Source: Loxodes magnus (lineage: Eukaryota; Ciliophora; Karyorelictea; Loxodida; Loxodidae). From it: a stretch of DNA of 64,000 bases. Positions within the stretch are counted from its first letter, which is position 1. Each line of letters starts with the position of its first letter. The notes under the pieces are model-generated. The model searched no databases and was not told the DNA's origin. It saw only the letters and a program-made list of their open reading frames with translations. The translations under genes and the position numbers were made by a program. The DNA lies in assembly GCA_946699065.1 (NCBI GenBank), contig CAMPDV010002028.1:1-64000 (forward strand), in the 5' to 3' direction. Below are positions 39,641 to 52,430 of this stretch, piece by piece.

Positions 39641-40696
39641 GTTCTTAAAACTTTCAAATACATAAACTGATCTTCAGACTCTTTTACTTGCTTTTCTTAT
39701 TCACTTTTCTTAGAAATCTTATATAGTTCTTAAAACTTTCAAATACATAAACTGATCTTCAGACTCTTTTACTTGCTTTTCTTATTCACTTTTCTTAGAA
39801 ATCTTATATAGTTCTTAAAACTTTCAAATACATAAACTGATCTTCAGACTCTTTTACTTGCTTTTCTTATTCACTTTTCTTAGAAATCCTATCATTCTTT
39901 TAAACTTCTAGTTCATAAAACTTTCAAATACATAAACTGATCTTCAGACTCTTTTACTTGCTTTTCTTTTTCACTTTTCTTAGAAATCTTATCATTCTTT
40001 TAAACTTTCAAATACATAAACTGATCTTCAGACTCTTTTACTTGCTTTTCTTATTCACTTTTCTTAGAAATCCTATCATTCTTTTAAACTTCTAGTTCTT
40101 AAAACTTTCAAATACATAAACTGATCTTCAGACTCTTTTACTTGCTTTTCTTATTCACTTTTCTTAGAAATCTTATATAGTTCTTAAAACTTTCAAATAC
40201 ATAAACTGATCTTCAGACTCTTTTACTTGCTTTTCTTATTCACTTTTCTTAGAAATCTTATCATTCTTTTAAACTTCTAGTTCTTAAAACTTTCAAATAC
40301 ATAAACTGCTCTTCAGACTCTTTTACTTGCTTTTCTTATTCACTTTTCTTAGAAATCTTATCATTTTTTTAAACTTCTAGTTCTTAAAACTTTCAAATAC
40401 ATAAACTGATCTTTAGACTCTTTTACTTGCTTTTCTTATTCACTTTTCTTAGAAATCTTATCATTCTTTTAAACTTTCAAATACATAAACTGATCTTCAG
40501 ACTCTTTTACTTGCTTTTCTTATTCACTTTTCTTAGAAATCCTATCATTCTTTTAAACTTCTAGTTCTTAAAACTTTCAAATACATAAACTGATCTTTAG
40601 ACTCTTTTACTTGCTTTTCTTATTCACTTTTCTTAGAAATCTTATCTAGTTCTTAAAACTTTCAAATACATAAACTGATCTTCAGACTCTTTTACT

Positions 40697-40799
40697 TGCT
40701 TTTCTTATTCACTTTTCTTAGAAATCTTATCATTCTTAGAAATCTTATCTAGTTCTTAAAACTTTCAAATACATAAACTGATCTTCAGACTCTTTTACT
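40697..40799 (+). repeat. 103-bp monomer with an 18-bp gain, copy 1
   Basis: CTTAGAAATCTTATCATT is followed directly by a second CTTAGAAATCTTAT that continues as a TTATCTAG short monomer, an 18-base gain over the 85-mer. The gained segment is the one missing from the 82-bp class, so the two can be products of the same misaligned exchange at TTCTT. It lies in the 1,227-bp block that recurs downstream. Confidence 0.9.
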
Positions 40800-41923
40800 T
40801 GCTTTTCTTATTCACTTTTCTTAGAAATCTTATCATTCTTTTAAACTTCTAGTTCTTAAAACTTTCAAATACATAAACTGATCTTCAGACTCTTTTACTT
40901 GCTTTTCTTATTCACTTTTCTTAGAAATCTTATCTAGTTCTTAAAACTTTCAAATACATAAACTGATCTTCAGACTCTTTTAATTGCTTTTCTTATTCAC
41001 TTTTCTTAGAAATCCTATCATTCTTTTAAACTTCTAGTTCATAAAACTTTCAAATACATAAACTGATCTTCAGACTCTTTTACTTGCTTTTCTTATTCAC
41101 TTTTCTTAGAAATCTTATAAAGTTCTTAAAACTTTCAAATACATAAACTGATCTTCAGACTCTTTACTTGCTTGTCTTATTCACTTTTCTTAGAAATCCT
41201 ATCATTCTTTTAAACTTCTAGTTCTTAAAACTTTCAAATACATAAACTGATCTTTAGACTCTTTTACTTGCTTTTCTTATTCACTTTTCTTAGAAATCTT
41301 ATATAGTTCTTAAAACTTTCAAATACATAAACTGATCTTCAGACTTTTTTACTTGCTTTTCTTATTCACTTTTCTTAGAAATCCTATCATTCTTTTAAAC
41401 TTCTAGTTCATAAAACTTTCAAATACATAAACTGATTTTCAGACTCTTTTACTTGCTTTTCTTATTCACTTTTCTTAGAAATCTTATCATTCTTTTAAAC
41501 TTCTAGTTCTTAAAACTTTCAAATACATAAACTGCTCTTCAGACTCTTTTACTTGCTTTTCTTATTCACTTTTCTTAGAAATCTTATCATTTTTTTAAAC
41601 TTCTAGTTCTTAAAACTTTCAAATACATAAACTGATCTTTAGACTCTTTTACTTGCTTTTCTTATTCACTTTTCTTAGAAATCTTATAAAGTTCTTAAAA
41701 CTTTCAAATACATAAACTGATCTTCAGACTCTTTTACTTGCTTTTCTTATTCACTTTTCTTAGAAATCCTATCATTCTTTTAAACTTCTAGTTCTTAAAA
41801 CTTTCAAATACATAAACTGATCTTTAGACTCTTTTACTTGCTTTTCTTATTCACTTTTCTTAGAAATCTTATCTAGTTCTTAAAACTTTCAAATACATAA
41901 ACTGATCTTCAGACTCTTTTACT

Positions 41924-42026
41924 TGCTTTTCTTATTCACTTTTCTTAGAAATCTTATCATTCTTAGAAATCTTATCTAGTTCTTAAAACTTTCAAATACA
42001 TAAACTGATCTTCAGACTCTTTTACT
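41924..42026 (+). repeat. 103-bp monomer with an 18-bp gain, copy 2
   Basis: Identical in form to the copy at 40,697 and 1,227 bases downstream of it. Its neighbours (GCTCTTCAG monomer, TTTTTTT monomer, CCTATC monomer with GATCTTTAG) match too, so it arose by block copying and not by a second event. Confidence 0.9.
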
Positions 42027-42781
42027 TGCTTTTCTTATTCACTTTTCTTAGAAATCCTATCATTCTTTTAAACTTCTAGTTCTTAAAACTTTCAAATACA
42101 TAAACTGATCTTCAGACTCTTTTACTTGCTTTTCTTATTCACTTTTCTTAGAAATCTTATCTAGTTCTTAAAACTTTCAAATACATAAACTGATCTTCAG
42201 ACTCTTTTAATTGCTTTTCTTATTCACTTTTCTTAGAAATCCTATCATTCTTTTAAACTTCTAGTTCTTAAAACTTTCAAATACATAAACTGATCTTCAG
42301 ACTCTTTTACTTGCTTTTCTTATTCACTTTTCTTAGAAAACTTATATAGTTCTTAAAACTTTCAAATACATAAACTGATCTTCAGACTCTTTTACTTGCT
42401 TTTCTTATTCACTTTTCTTAGAAATCCTATCATTCTTTTAAACTTCTAGTTCTTAAAACTTTCAAATACATAAACTGATCTTCAGACTCTTTTACTTGCT
42501 TTTCTTATTCACTTTTCTTAGAAATCTTATATAGTTCTTAAAACTTTCAAATACATAAACTGATCTTCAGACTCTTTTACTTGCTTTTCTTATTCACTTT
42601 TCTTAGAAATCCTATCATTCTTTTAAACTTCTAGTTCATAAAACTTTCAAATACATAAACTGATTTTCAGACTCTTTTACTTGCTTTTCTTATTCACTTT
42701 TCTTAGAAATCTTATCATTCTTTTAAACTTCTAGTTCTTAAAACTTTCAAATACATAAACTGATCTTCAGACTCTTTTACT

Positions 42782-42863
42782 TGCTTTTCTTATTCACTTT
42801 TCTTTTAAACTTCTAGTTCTTAAAACTTTCAAATACATAAACTGATCTTCAGACTCTTTTACT
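42782..42863 (+). repeat. 82-bp monomer, third copy
   Basis: Same 18-bp loss, and the same flanking states as the copy at 38,355. In both places a GATTTTCAG monomer and a standard long monomer precede it and a CCTATC monomer follows, so the two are probably copies of one event. Confidence 0.88.
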
Positions 42864-43619
42864 TGCTTTTCTTATTCACTTTTCTTAGAAATCCTATCAT
42901 TCTTTAAAACTTCTAGTTCTTAAAACTTTCAAATACATAAACTGATCTTCAGACTCTTTTACTTGCTTTTCTTATTCACTTTTCTTAGAAATCTTATCAT
43001 TCTTTTAAACTTCTAGTTCTTAAAACTTTCAAATACATAAACTGATCTTCAGACTCTTTTACTTGCTTTTCTTATTCACTTTTCTTAGAAATCCTATCAT
43101 TCTTTTAAACTTCTAGTTCTTAAAACTTTCAAATACATAAACTGATCTTTAGACTCTTTTACTTGCTTTTCTTATTCACTTTTCTTAGAAATCTTATCAT
43201 TCTTTTAAACTTCTAGTTCTTAAAACTTTCAAATACATAAACTGATCTTCAGACTCTTTTACTTGCTTTTCTTATTCACTTTTCTTAGAAATCTTATATA
43301 GTTCTTAAAACTTTCAAATACATAAACTGATCTTCAGACTCTTTTACTTGCTTTTCTTATTCACTTTTCTTAGAAATCTTATCTAGTTCTTAAAACTTTC
43401 AAATACATAAACTGATCTTCAGACTCTTTACTTGCTTTTCTTATTCACTTTTCTTAGAAATCTTATATAGTTCTTAAAACTTTCAAATACATAAACTGAT
43501 CTTCAGACTCTTTTACTTGCTTTTCTTATTCACTTTTCTTAGAAATCTTATCATTCTTTTAAACTTCTAGTTCTTAAAACTTTCAAATACATAAACTGAT
43601 CTTCAGACTCTTTTACTTG

Positions 43620-44160
43620 CTTTTCTTTTTCACTTTTCTTAGAAATCTTATCATTCTTTTAAACTTTCAAATACATAAACTGATCTTCAGACTCTTTTAC
43701 TTGCTTTTCTTATTCACTTTTCTTAGAAATCTTATCTAGTTCTTAAAACTTTCAAATACATAAACTGATCTTTAGACTCTTTTACTTGCTTTTCTTATTC
43801 ACTTTTCTTAGAAATCTTATCATTCTTTTAAACTTCTAGTTCTTAAAACTTTCAAATACATAAACTGATCTTCAGACTCTTTTACTTGCTTTTCTTTTTC
43901 ACTTTTCTTAGAAATCTTATCATTCTTTTAAACTTTCAAATACATAAACTGATCTTCAGACTCTTTACTTGCTTTTCTTATTCACTTTTCTTAGAAATCT
44001 TATCTAGTTCTTAAAACTTTCAAATACATAAACTGATCTTTAGACTCTTTTACTTGCTTTTCTTATTCACTTTTCTTAGAAATCTTATCATTCTTTTAAA
44101 CTTCTAGTTCTTAAAACTTTCAAATACATAAACTGATCTTCAGACTCTTTTACTTGCTTT
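43620..44160 (+). repeat. 269-bp tandem duplication
   Basis: A three-monomer set, 84-mer with TTTCTTTTTCAC, TTATCTAG 85-mer with GATCTTTAG, then a standard 100-mer, occurs twice (CTTTTTCAC at 43,625 and 43,894, 269 apart). The second set has a one-base-short GACTCTTTAC. This mixes three length classes in one local unit. Confidence 0.82.
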
Positions 44161-45459
44161 TCTTATTCACTTTTCTTAGAAATCTTATATAGTTCTTAAA
44201 ACTTTCAAATACATAAACTGATCTTCAGACTCTTTTACTTGCTTTTCTTATTCACTTTTCTTAGAAATCTTATCTAGTTCTTAAAACTTTCAAATACATA
44301 AACTGATCTTCAGACTCTTTACTTGCTTTTCTTATTCACTTTTCTTAGAAATCTTATATAGTTCTTAAAACTTTCAAATACATAAACTGATCTTCAGACT
44401 CTTTTACTTGCTTTTCTTATTCACTTTTCTTAGAAATCCTATCATTCTTTTAAACTTCTAGTTCATAAAACTTTCAAATACATAAACTGATCTTCAGACT
44501 CTTTTACTTGCTTTTCTTTTTCACTTTTCTTAGAAATCTTATCATTCTTTTAAACTTTCAAATACATAAACTGATCTTCAGACTCTTTTACTTGCTTTTC
44601 TTATTCACTTTTCTTAGAAATCTTATAAAGTTCTTAAAACTTTCAAATACATAAACTGATCTTCAGACTCTTTTACTTGCTTTTCTTATTCACTTTTCTT
44701 AGAAATCCTATCATTCTTTTAAACTTCTAGTTCATAAAACTTTCAAATACATAAACTGATTTTCAGACTCTTTTACTTGCTTTTCTTATTCACTTTTCTT
44801 AGAAATCTTATCATTTTTTTAAACTTCTAGTTCTTAAAACTTTCAAATACATAAACTGATCTTCAGACTCTTTTACTTGCTTTTCTTTTTCACTTTTCTT
44901 AGAAATCTTATCATTCTTTTAAACTTTCAAATACATAAACTGATCTTCAGACTCTTTTACTTGCTTTTCTTATTCACTTTTCTTAGAAATCTTATAAAAT
45001 TCATAAAACTTTCAAATACATAAACTAATCTTCAGACTCTTTTACTTGCTTTTCTTATTCACTTTTCTTAGAAATCCTATCATTCTTTTAAACTTCTAGT
45101 TCTTAAAACTTTCAAATACATAAACTGATCTTAGACTCTTTTACTTGCTTTTCTTATTCACTTTTCTTAGAAATCTTATCATTCTTTTAAACTTCTAGTT
45201 CTTAAAACTTTCAAATACATAAACTGATCTTCAGACTCTTTTACTTGCTTTTCTTATTCACTTTTCTTAGAAATCTTATCTAGTTCTTAAAACTTTCAAA
45301 TACATAAACTGATCTTCAGACTCTTTACTTGCTTGTCTTATTCACTTTTCTTAGAAATCCTATCATTCTTTTAAACTTCTAGTTCATAAAACTTTCAAAT
45401 ACATAAACTGATCTTCAGACTCTTTTACTTGCTTTTCTTATTCACTTTTCTTAGAAATC

Positions 45460-47130
45460 TTATATAGTTCTTAAAACTTTCAAATACATAAACTGATCTT
45501 CAGACTCTTTTACTTGCTTTTCTTATTCACTTTTCTTAGAAATCTTATATAGTTCTTAAAACTTTCAAATACATAAACTGATCTTCAGACTCTTTTACTT
45601 GCTTTTCTTATTCACTTTTCTTAGAAATCTTATCATTCTTTTAAACTTCTAGTTCTTAAAACTTTCAAATACATAAACTGATCTTCAGACTCTTTTACTT
45701 GCTTTTCTTATTCACTTTTCTTAGAAATCTTATCATTTTTTTAAACTTCTAGTTCTTAAAACTTTCAAATACATAAACTGATCTTTAGACTCTTTTACTT
45801 GCTTTTCTTATTCACTTTCCTTAGAAATCTTATAAAGTTCTTAAAACTTTCAAATACATAAACTGATCTTCAGACTCTTTTACTTGCTTTTCTTATTCAC
45901 TTTTCTTAGAAATCCTATCATTCTTTTAAACTTCTAGTTCATAAAACTTTCAAATACATAAACTGATTTTCAGACTCTTTTACTTGCTTTTCTTATTCAC
46001 TTTTCTTAGAAATCTTATCATTCTTTTAAACTTCTAGTTCTTAAAACTTTCAAATACATAAACTGATCTTCAGACTCTTTTACTTGCTTTTCTTATTCAC
46101 TTTTCTTAGAAATCTTATATAGTTCTTAAAACTTTCAAATACATAAACTGATCTTCAGACTCTTTTACTTGCTTTTCTTATTCACTTTTCTTAGAAATCT
46201 TATCTAGTTCTTAAAACTTTCAAATACATAAACTGATCTTCGACTCTTTTACTTGCTTTTCTTATACACTTTTCTTAGAAATCCTATCATTCTTTTAAAC
46301 TTCTAGTTCATAAAACTTTCAAATACATAAACTGATCTTCAGACTCTTTTACTTGCTTTTCTTTTTCACTTTTCTTTTAAACTTCTAGTTCTTAAAACTT
46401 TCAAATACATAAACTGATCTTCAGACTCTTTTACTTGCTTTTCTTATTCACTTTTCTTAGAAATCCTATCATTCTTTTAAACTTCTAGTTCATAAAACTT
46501 TCAAATCTATAAACTGATCTTCAGACTCTTTTACTTGCTTTTCTTATTCACTTTTCTTAGAAATCTTATATAGTTCTTAAAACTTTCAAATACATAAACT
46601 GATCTTCAGACTCTTTTACTTGCTTTTCTTATTCACTTTTCTTAGAAATCTTATCATTCTTTTAAACTTCTAGTTCTTAAAACTTTCAAATACATAAACT
46701 GATCTTCAGACTCTTTTACTTGCTTTTCTTATTCACTTTTCTTAGAAATCTTATCATTTTTTTAAACTTCTAGTTCTTAAAACTTTCAAATACATAAACT
46801 GATCTTTAGACTCTTTTACTTGCTTTTCTTATTCACTTTCCTTAGAAATCTTATAAAGTTCTTAAAACTTTCAAATACATAAACTGATCTTCAGACTCTT
46901 TTACTTGCTTTTCTTATTCACTTTTCTTAGAAATCTTATCATTCTTTTAAACTTCTAGTTCTTAAAACTTTCAAATACATAAACTGATCTTCAGACTCTT
47001 TTACTTGCTTTTCTTATTCACTTTTCTTAGAAATCTTATATAGTTCTTAAAACTTTCAAATACATAAACTGATCTTCAGACTCTTTTACTTGCTTTTCTT
47101 ATTCACTTTTCTTAGAAATCTTATCTAGTT
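45460..47130 (+). repeat. About 1.01-kb offset block duplication
   Basis: The rare CACTTTCCTTAG joined to a TTATAAAG 85-mer occurs at 45,821 and 46,832, 1,011 apart, with matching TTATATAG, standard and TTTTTTT monomers before it. After it the second copy lacks the CCTATC/TTCATAAAAC/GATTTTCAG monomer, so the offset drops by 100 before the shared TTATATAG and TTATCTAG monomers. Confidence 0.8.
46354..46435 (+). repeat. 82-bp monomer, fourth copy
   Basis: Same 18-bp loss with TTTCTTTTTCAC. It follows a CCTATC monomer with TTCATAAAAC, the same context as the copy at 59,871. Confidence 0.88.
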
Positions 47131-47999
47131 CTTAAAACTTTCAAATACATAAACTGATCTTCAGACTCTTTACTTGCTTTTCTTATTCACTTTTCTTAGA
47201 AATCTTATATAGTTCTTAAAACTTTCAAATACATAAACTGATCTTCAGACTCTTTTACTTGCTTTTCTTATTCACTTTTCTTAGAAATCCTATCATTCTT
47301 TTAAACTTCTAGTTCATAAAACTTTCAAATACATAAACTGATCTTCAGACTCTTTTACTTGCTTTTCTTTTTCACTTTTCTTAGAAATCTTATATAGTTC
47401 TTAAAACTTTCAAATACATAAACTGATCTTCAGACTCTTTTACTTGCTTTTCTTATTCACTTTTCTTAGAAATCTTATCATTCTTTTAAACTTCTAGTTC
47501 TTAAAACTTTCAAATACATAAACTGATCTTCAGACTCTTTTACTTGCTTTTCTTATTCACTTTTCTTAGAAATCTTATCTAGTTCTTAAAACTTTCAAAT
47601 ACATAAACTGATCTTCAGACTCTTTTACTTGCTTTTCTTATTCACTTTTCTTAGAAATCTTATCATTCTTTTAAACTTCTAGTTCATAAAACTTTCAAAT
47701 ACATAAACTGATCTTCAGACTCTTTTACTTGCTTTTCTTATTCACTTTTCTTAGAAATCCTATCATTCTTTTAAACTTCTAGTTCATAAAACTTTCAAAT
47801 ACATAAACTGATCTTCAGACTCTTTTACTTGCTTTTCTTATTCACTTTTCTTAGAAATCTTATATAGTTCTTAAAACTTTCAAATACATAAACTGATCTT
47901 CAGACTCTTTTACTTGCTTTTCTTATTCACTTTTCTTAGAAATCTTTTCTAGTTCTTAAAACTTTCAAATACATAAACTGATCTTCAGACTCTTTTACT

Positions 48000-48084
48000 T
48001 GCTTTTCTTATTCACTTTTCTTAGAAATCTTATATAGTTCTTAAAACTTTCAAATACATAAACTGATCTTCAGACTCTTTTACT
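48000..48084 (+). repeat. 85-bp monomer class, TTATATAG version
   Basis: Same length and same missing 15 bases as the TTATCTAG class, but with A in place of C at the joint. The long form also exists in a matching pair of versions, TTATC-ATTC and TTATA-ATTC, so this class can be read as a deletion from the TTATA long form. It is rare in the first half (for example near 2,726, 11,874, 14,894 and 26,908, often with TTCATAAAAC) and becomes the main short class after about 36.2 kb. A third version, TTATAAAG, occurs near 37,718, 41,117, 41,693, 44,628, 45,831 and 46,852. Confidence 0.9.
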
Positions 48085-48168
48085 TGCTTTTCTTATTCAC
48101 TTTTCTTAGAAATCTTATCATTCTTTTAAACTTTCAAATACATAAACTGATCTTCAGACTCTTTTACT
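48085..48168 (+). repeat. 84-bp monomer class (16-bp loss between AAACTT repeats)
   Basis: TTTTAAACTT runs directly into TCAAATAC, removing 16 bases between the two AAACTT copies at monomer positions 44-49 and 60-65 and leaving one AAACTT. The class first appears near 37,250 and then recurs through the second half (for example near 38,780, 40,005, 43,665, 43,930, 48,395, 50,460, 51,525, 52,562, 57,290 and 61,910). I saw none before 37 kb. It is often followed by a 1-base-shorter GATCTTAGAC or GATTTTAGAC, which marks a sub-lineage. Confidence 0.93.
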
Positions 48169-48279
48169 TGCTTTTCTTATTCACTTTTCTTAGAAATCTT
48201 ATATAGTTCTTAAAACTTTCAAATACATAAACTGATCTTCAGACTCTTTTACTTGCTTTTCTTATTCACTTTTCTTAGA

Positions 48280-49310
48280 AATCCTATCATTCTTTTAAAC
48301 TTCTAGATCTTAAAACTTTCAAATACATAAACTGATCTTCAGACTCTTTTACTTGCTTTTCTTATTCACTTTTCTTAGAAATCTTATCATTCTTTTAAAC
48401 TTTCAAATACATAAACTGATCTTAGACTCTTTTACTTGCTTTTCTTATTCACTTTTCTTAGAAATCTTATATAGTTCTTAAAACTTTCAAATACATAAAC
48501 TGATCTTCAGACTCTTTTACTTGCTTTTCTTATTCACTTTTCTTAGAAATCTTATTATTCTTTTAAACTTCTATTTCTTAAAACTTTCAAATACATAAAC
48601 TGATCTTCAGACTCTTTTACTTGCTTTTCTTATTCACTTTTCTTAGAAATCTTATATAGTTCTTAAAACTTTCAAATACATAAACTGATCTTCAGACTCT
48701 TTTACTTGCTTTTCTTATTCACTTTTCTTAGAAATCTTATCATTCTTTTAAACTTCTAGTTCTTAAAACTTTCAAATACATAAACTGATCTTCAGACTAT
48801 TTTACTTGCTTTTCTTATTCACTTTTCTTAGAAATCCTATCATTCTTTTAAACTTCTAGTTCTTAAAACTTTCAAATACATAAACTGATCTTCAGACTCT
48901 TTTACTTGCTTTTCTTATTCACTTTTCTTAGTAATCCTATCATTCTTTTAAACTTCTAGTTCTTAAAACTTTCAAATACTTAAACTGATCTTCAGACTCT
49001 TTTACTTGCTTTTCTTATTCACTTTTCTTAGAAATCTTATATAGTTCTTAAAACTTTCAAATACATAAACTGATCTTCAGACTCTTTTACTTGCTTTTCT
49101 TATTCACTTTTCTTAGAAATCTTATCATTCTTTTAAACTTCTAGTTCTTAAAACTTTCAAATACATAAACTGATCTTCAGACTCTTTTACTTGCTTTTCT
49201 TATTCACTTTTCTTAGAAATCTTATCATTCTTTTAAACTTCTAGTTCTTAAAACTTTCAAATACATAAACTGATCTTCAGACTCTTTTACTTGCTTTTCT
49301 TATTCACTTT
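48280..49310 (+). repeat. Segmental duplicate C, copy 1 (partner 51,400-52,430)
   Basis: Five rare states recur exactly 3,128 bases downstream: CTAGATCTT (48,303/51,431), GATCTTAGAC in an 84-mer (48,418/51,546), CTTATTATTC with CTATTTCTT (48,551/51,679), CAGACTATTTT (48,793/51,921) and TTAGTAATCC (48,930/52,058). One private change is TACTTAAACTG near 48,980. Confidence 0.87.
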
Positions 49311-51399
49311 TCTTAGAAATCCTATCATCTTTTAAACTTCTAGTTCTTAAAACTTTCAAATACATAAACTGATCTTCAGACTCTTTTACTTGCTTTTCTT
49401 ATTCACTTTTCTTAGAAATCCTATCATTCTTTTAAACTTCTAGTTCATAAAACTTTCAAATACATAAACTGATTTTCAGACTCTTTTACTTGCTTTTCTT
49501 ATTCACTTTTCTTAGAAATCTTATCATTCTTTTAAACTTCTAGTTCTTAAAACTTTCAAATACATAAACTGATCTTCAGACTCTTTTACTTGCTTTTCTT
49601 ATTCACTTTTCTTAGAAATCTTATATAGTTCTTAAAACTTTCAAATACATAAACTGATCTTCAGACTCTTTTACTTGCTTTTCTTATTCACTTTTCTTAG
49701 AAATCTTATCTAGTTCTTAAAACTTTCAAATACATAAACTGATCTTCAGACTCTTTTACTTGCTTTTCTTATTCACTTTTCTTAGAAATCTTATATAGTT
49801 CTTAAAACTTTCAAATACATAAACTGATCTTCAGACTCTTTTACTTGCTTTTCTTATTCACTTTTCTTAGAAATCTTATCATTCTTTTAAACTTTCAAAT
49901 ACATAAACTGATCTTCAGACTCTTTTACTTGCTTTTCTTATTCACTTTTCTTAGAAATCTTATCATTCTTTTAAACTTCTAGTTCTTAAAACTTTCAAAT
50001 ACATAAACTGATCTTCAGACTCTTTTACTTGCTTTTCTTATTCACTTTTCTTAGAAATCTTATATAGTTCTTAAAACTTTCAAATACATAAACTGATCTT
50101 CAGACTCTTTTACTTGCTTTTCTTATTCACTTTTCTTAGAAATCCTATCATTCTTTTAAACTTCTAGTTCTTAAAACTTTCAAATACATAAACTGATCTT
50201 CAGACTCTTTTACTTGCTTTTCTTATTCACTTTTCTTAGAAATCTTATCATTCTTTTAAACTTCTAGTTCTTAAAACTTTCAATTACATAAACTGATCTT
50301 CAGACTCTTTTACTTGCTTTTCTTATTCACTTTTCTTAGAAATCCTATCATTCTTTTAAACTTCTAGTTCTTAAAACTTTCAAATACATAAACTGATCTT
50401 CAGACTCTTTTACTTGCTTTTCTTATTCACTTTTCTTAGAAATCTTATCATTCTTTTAAACTTTCAAATACATAAACTGATCTTAGACTCTTTTACTTGC
50501 TTTTCTTATTCACTTTTCTTAGAAATCTTATATAGTTCTTAAAACTTTCAAATACATAAACTGATCTTCAGACTCTTTTACTTGCTTTTCTTATTCACTT
50601 TTCTTAGAAATCTTATCATTCTTTTAAACTTCTAGTTCTTAAAACTTTCAAATACATAAACTGATCTTCAGACTCTTTTACTTGCTTTTCTTATTCACTT
50701 TTCTTAGAAATCTTATCATTCTTTTAAACTTCTAGTTCTTAAAACTTTCAAATACATAAACTGATCTTCAGACTCTTTTACTTGCTTTTCTTATTCACTT
50801 TTCTTAGAAATCTTATCATTCTTTTAAACTTCTAGTTCATAAAACTTTCAAATACATAAACTGATCTTCAGACTCTTTTACTTGCTTTTCTTATTCACTT
50901 TTCTTAGAAATCTTATCATTCTTTTAAACTTCTAGTTCTTAAAACTTTCAAATACATAAACTGATCTTCAGACTCTTTTACTTGCTTTTCTTATTCACTT
51001 TTCTTAGAAATCTTATCATTCTTTTAAACTTCTAGTTCTTAAAACTTTCAAATACATAAACTGATCTTCAGACTCTTTTACTTGCTTTTCTTATTCACTT
51101 TTCTTAGAAATCCTATCATCTTTTAAACTTCTAGTTCTTAAAACTTTCAAATACATAAACTGATCTTCAGACTCTTTTACTTGCTTTTCTTATTCACTTT
51201 TCTTAGAAATCCTATCATTCTTTTAAACTTCTAGTTCTTAAAACTTTCAAATACATAAACTGATCTTCAGACTCTTTTACTTGCTTTTCTTATTCACTTT
51301 TCTTAGAAATCTTATCATTCTTTTAAACTTCTAGTTCTTAAAACTTTCAAATACATAAACTGATCTTCAGACTCTTTTACTTGCTTTTCTTATTCACTT

Positions 51400-52430
51400 T
51401 TCTTAGAAATCCTATCATTCTTTTAAACTTCTAGATCTTAAAACTTTCAAATACATAAACTGATCTTCAGACTCTTTTACTTGCTTTTCTTATTCACTTT
51501 TCTTAGAAATCTTATCATTCTTTTAAACTTTCAAATACATAAACTGATCTTAGACTCTTTTACTTGCTTTTCTTATTCACTTTTCTTAGAAATCTTATAT
51601 AGTTCTTAAAACTTTCAAATACATAAACTGATCTTCAGACTCTTTTACTTGCTTTTCTTATTCACTTTTCTTAGAAATCTTATTATTCTTTTAAACTTCT
51701 ATTTCTTAAAACTTTCAAATACATAAACTGATCTTCAGACTCTTTTACTTGCTTTTCTTATTCACTTTTCTTAGAAATCTTATATAGTTCTTAAAACTTT
51801 CAAATACATAAACTGATCTTCAGACTCTTTTACTTGCTTTTCTTATTCACTTTTCTTAGAAATCTTATCATTCTTTTAAACTTCTAGTTCTTAAAACTTT
51901 CAAATACATAAACTGATCTTCAGACTATTTTACTTGCTTTTCTTATTCACTTTTCTTAGAAATCCTATCATTCTTTTAAACTTCTAGTTCTTAAAACTTT
52001 CAAATACATAAACTGATCTTCAGACTCTTTTACTTGCTTTTCTTATTCACTTTTCTTAGTAATCCTATCATTCTTTTAAACTTCTAGTTCTTAAAACTTT
52101 CAAATACATAAACTGATCTTCAGACTCTTTTACTTGCTTTTCTTATTCACTTTTCTTAGAAATCTTATATAGTTCTTAAAACTTTCAAATACATAAACTG
52201 ATCTTCAGACTCTTTTACTTGCTTTTCTTATTCACTTTTCTTAGAAATCTTATCATTCTTTTAAACTTCTAGTTCTTAAAACTTTCAAATACATAAACTG
52301 ATCTTCAGACTCTTTTACTTGCTTTTCTTATTCACTTTTCTTAGAAATCTTATCATTCTTTTAAACTTCTAGTTCTTAAAACTTTCAAATACATAAACTG
52401 ATCTTCAGACTCTTTTACTTGCTTTTCTTA
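51400..52430 (+). repeat. Segmental duplicate C, copy 2 (partner 48,280-49,310)
   Basis: Downstream copy at a constant 3,128-bp offset. It ends where copy 1 has the short CCTATCATCTTTT monomer (near 49,320) and this copy a standard long monomer. The block is about 1.03 kb, so about 2.1 kb of other monomers separate the copies. Confidence 0.86.

Larger units (their letters stand above)
40260..42280 (+). repeat. 1,227-bp offset block duplication
   Basis: The series GCTCTTCAG monomer (40,308/41,534), TTTTTTT monomer with GATCTTTAG, CCTATC with GATCTTTAG, TTATCTAG, 103-bp monomer (40,697/41,924) and TTTTAATTGC (about 40,980/42,207) occurs twice, 1,226-1,227 apart. Copy 1 runs about 40,260-41,050 and copy 2 about 41,480-42,280. 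Between them, 41,200-41,480 resembles 37,990-38,290, including CAGACTTTTTTAC near 38,143 and 41,342. Confidence 0.82.

Noticed and set aside
41160-45340. A 4,161-bp duplication suggested by CTTGTCTTATTC at 41,171 and 45,332
   Set aside because: The neighbouring monomers differ on both sides (TTATAAAG versus TTATCTAG; TTCTTAAAAC versus TTCATAAAAC), so at most one monomer is shared.
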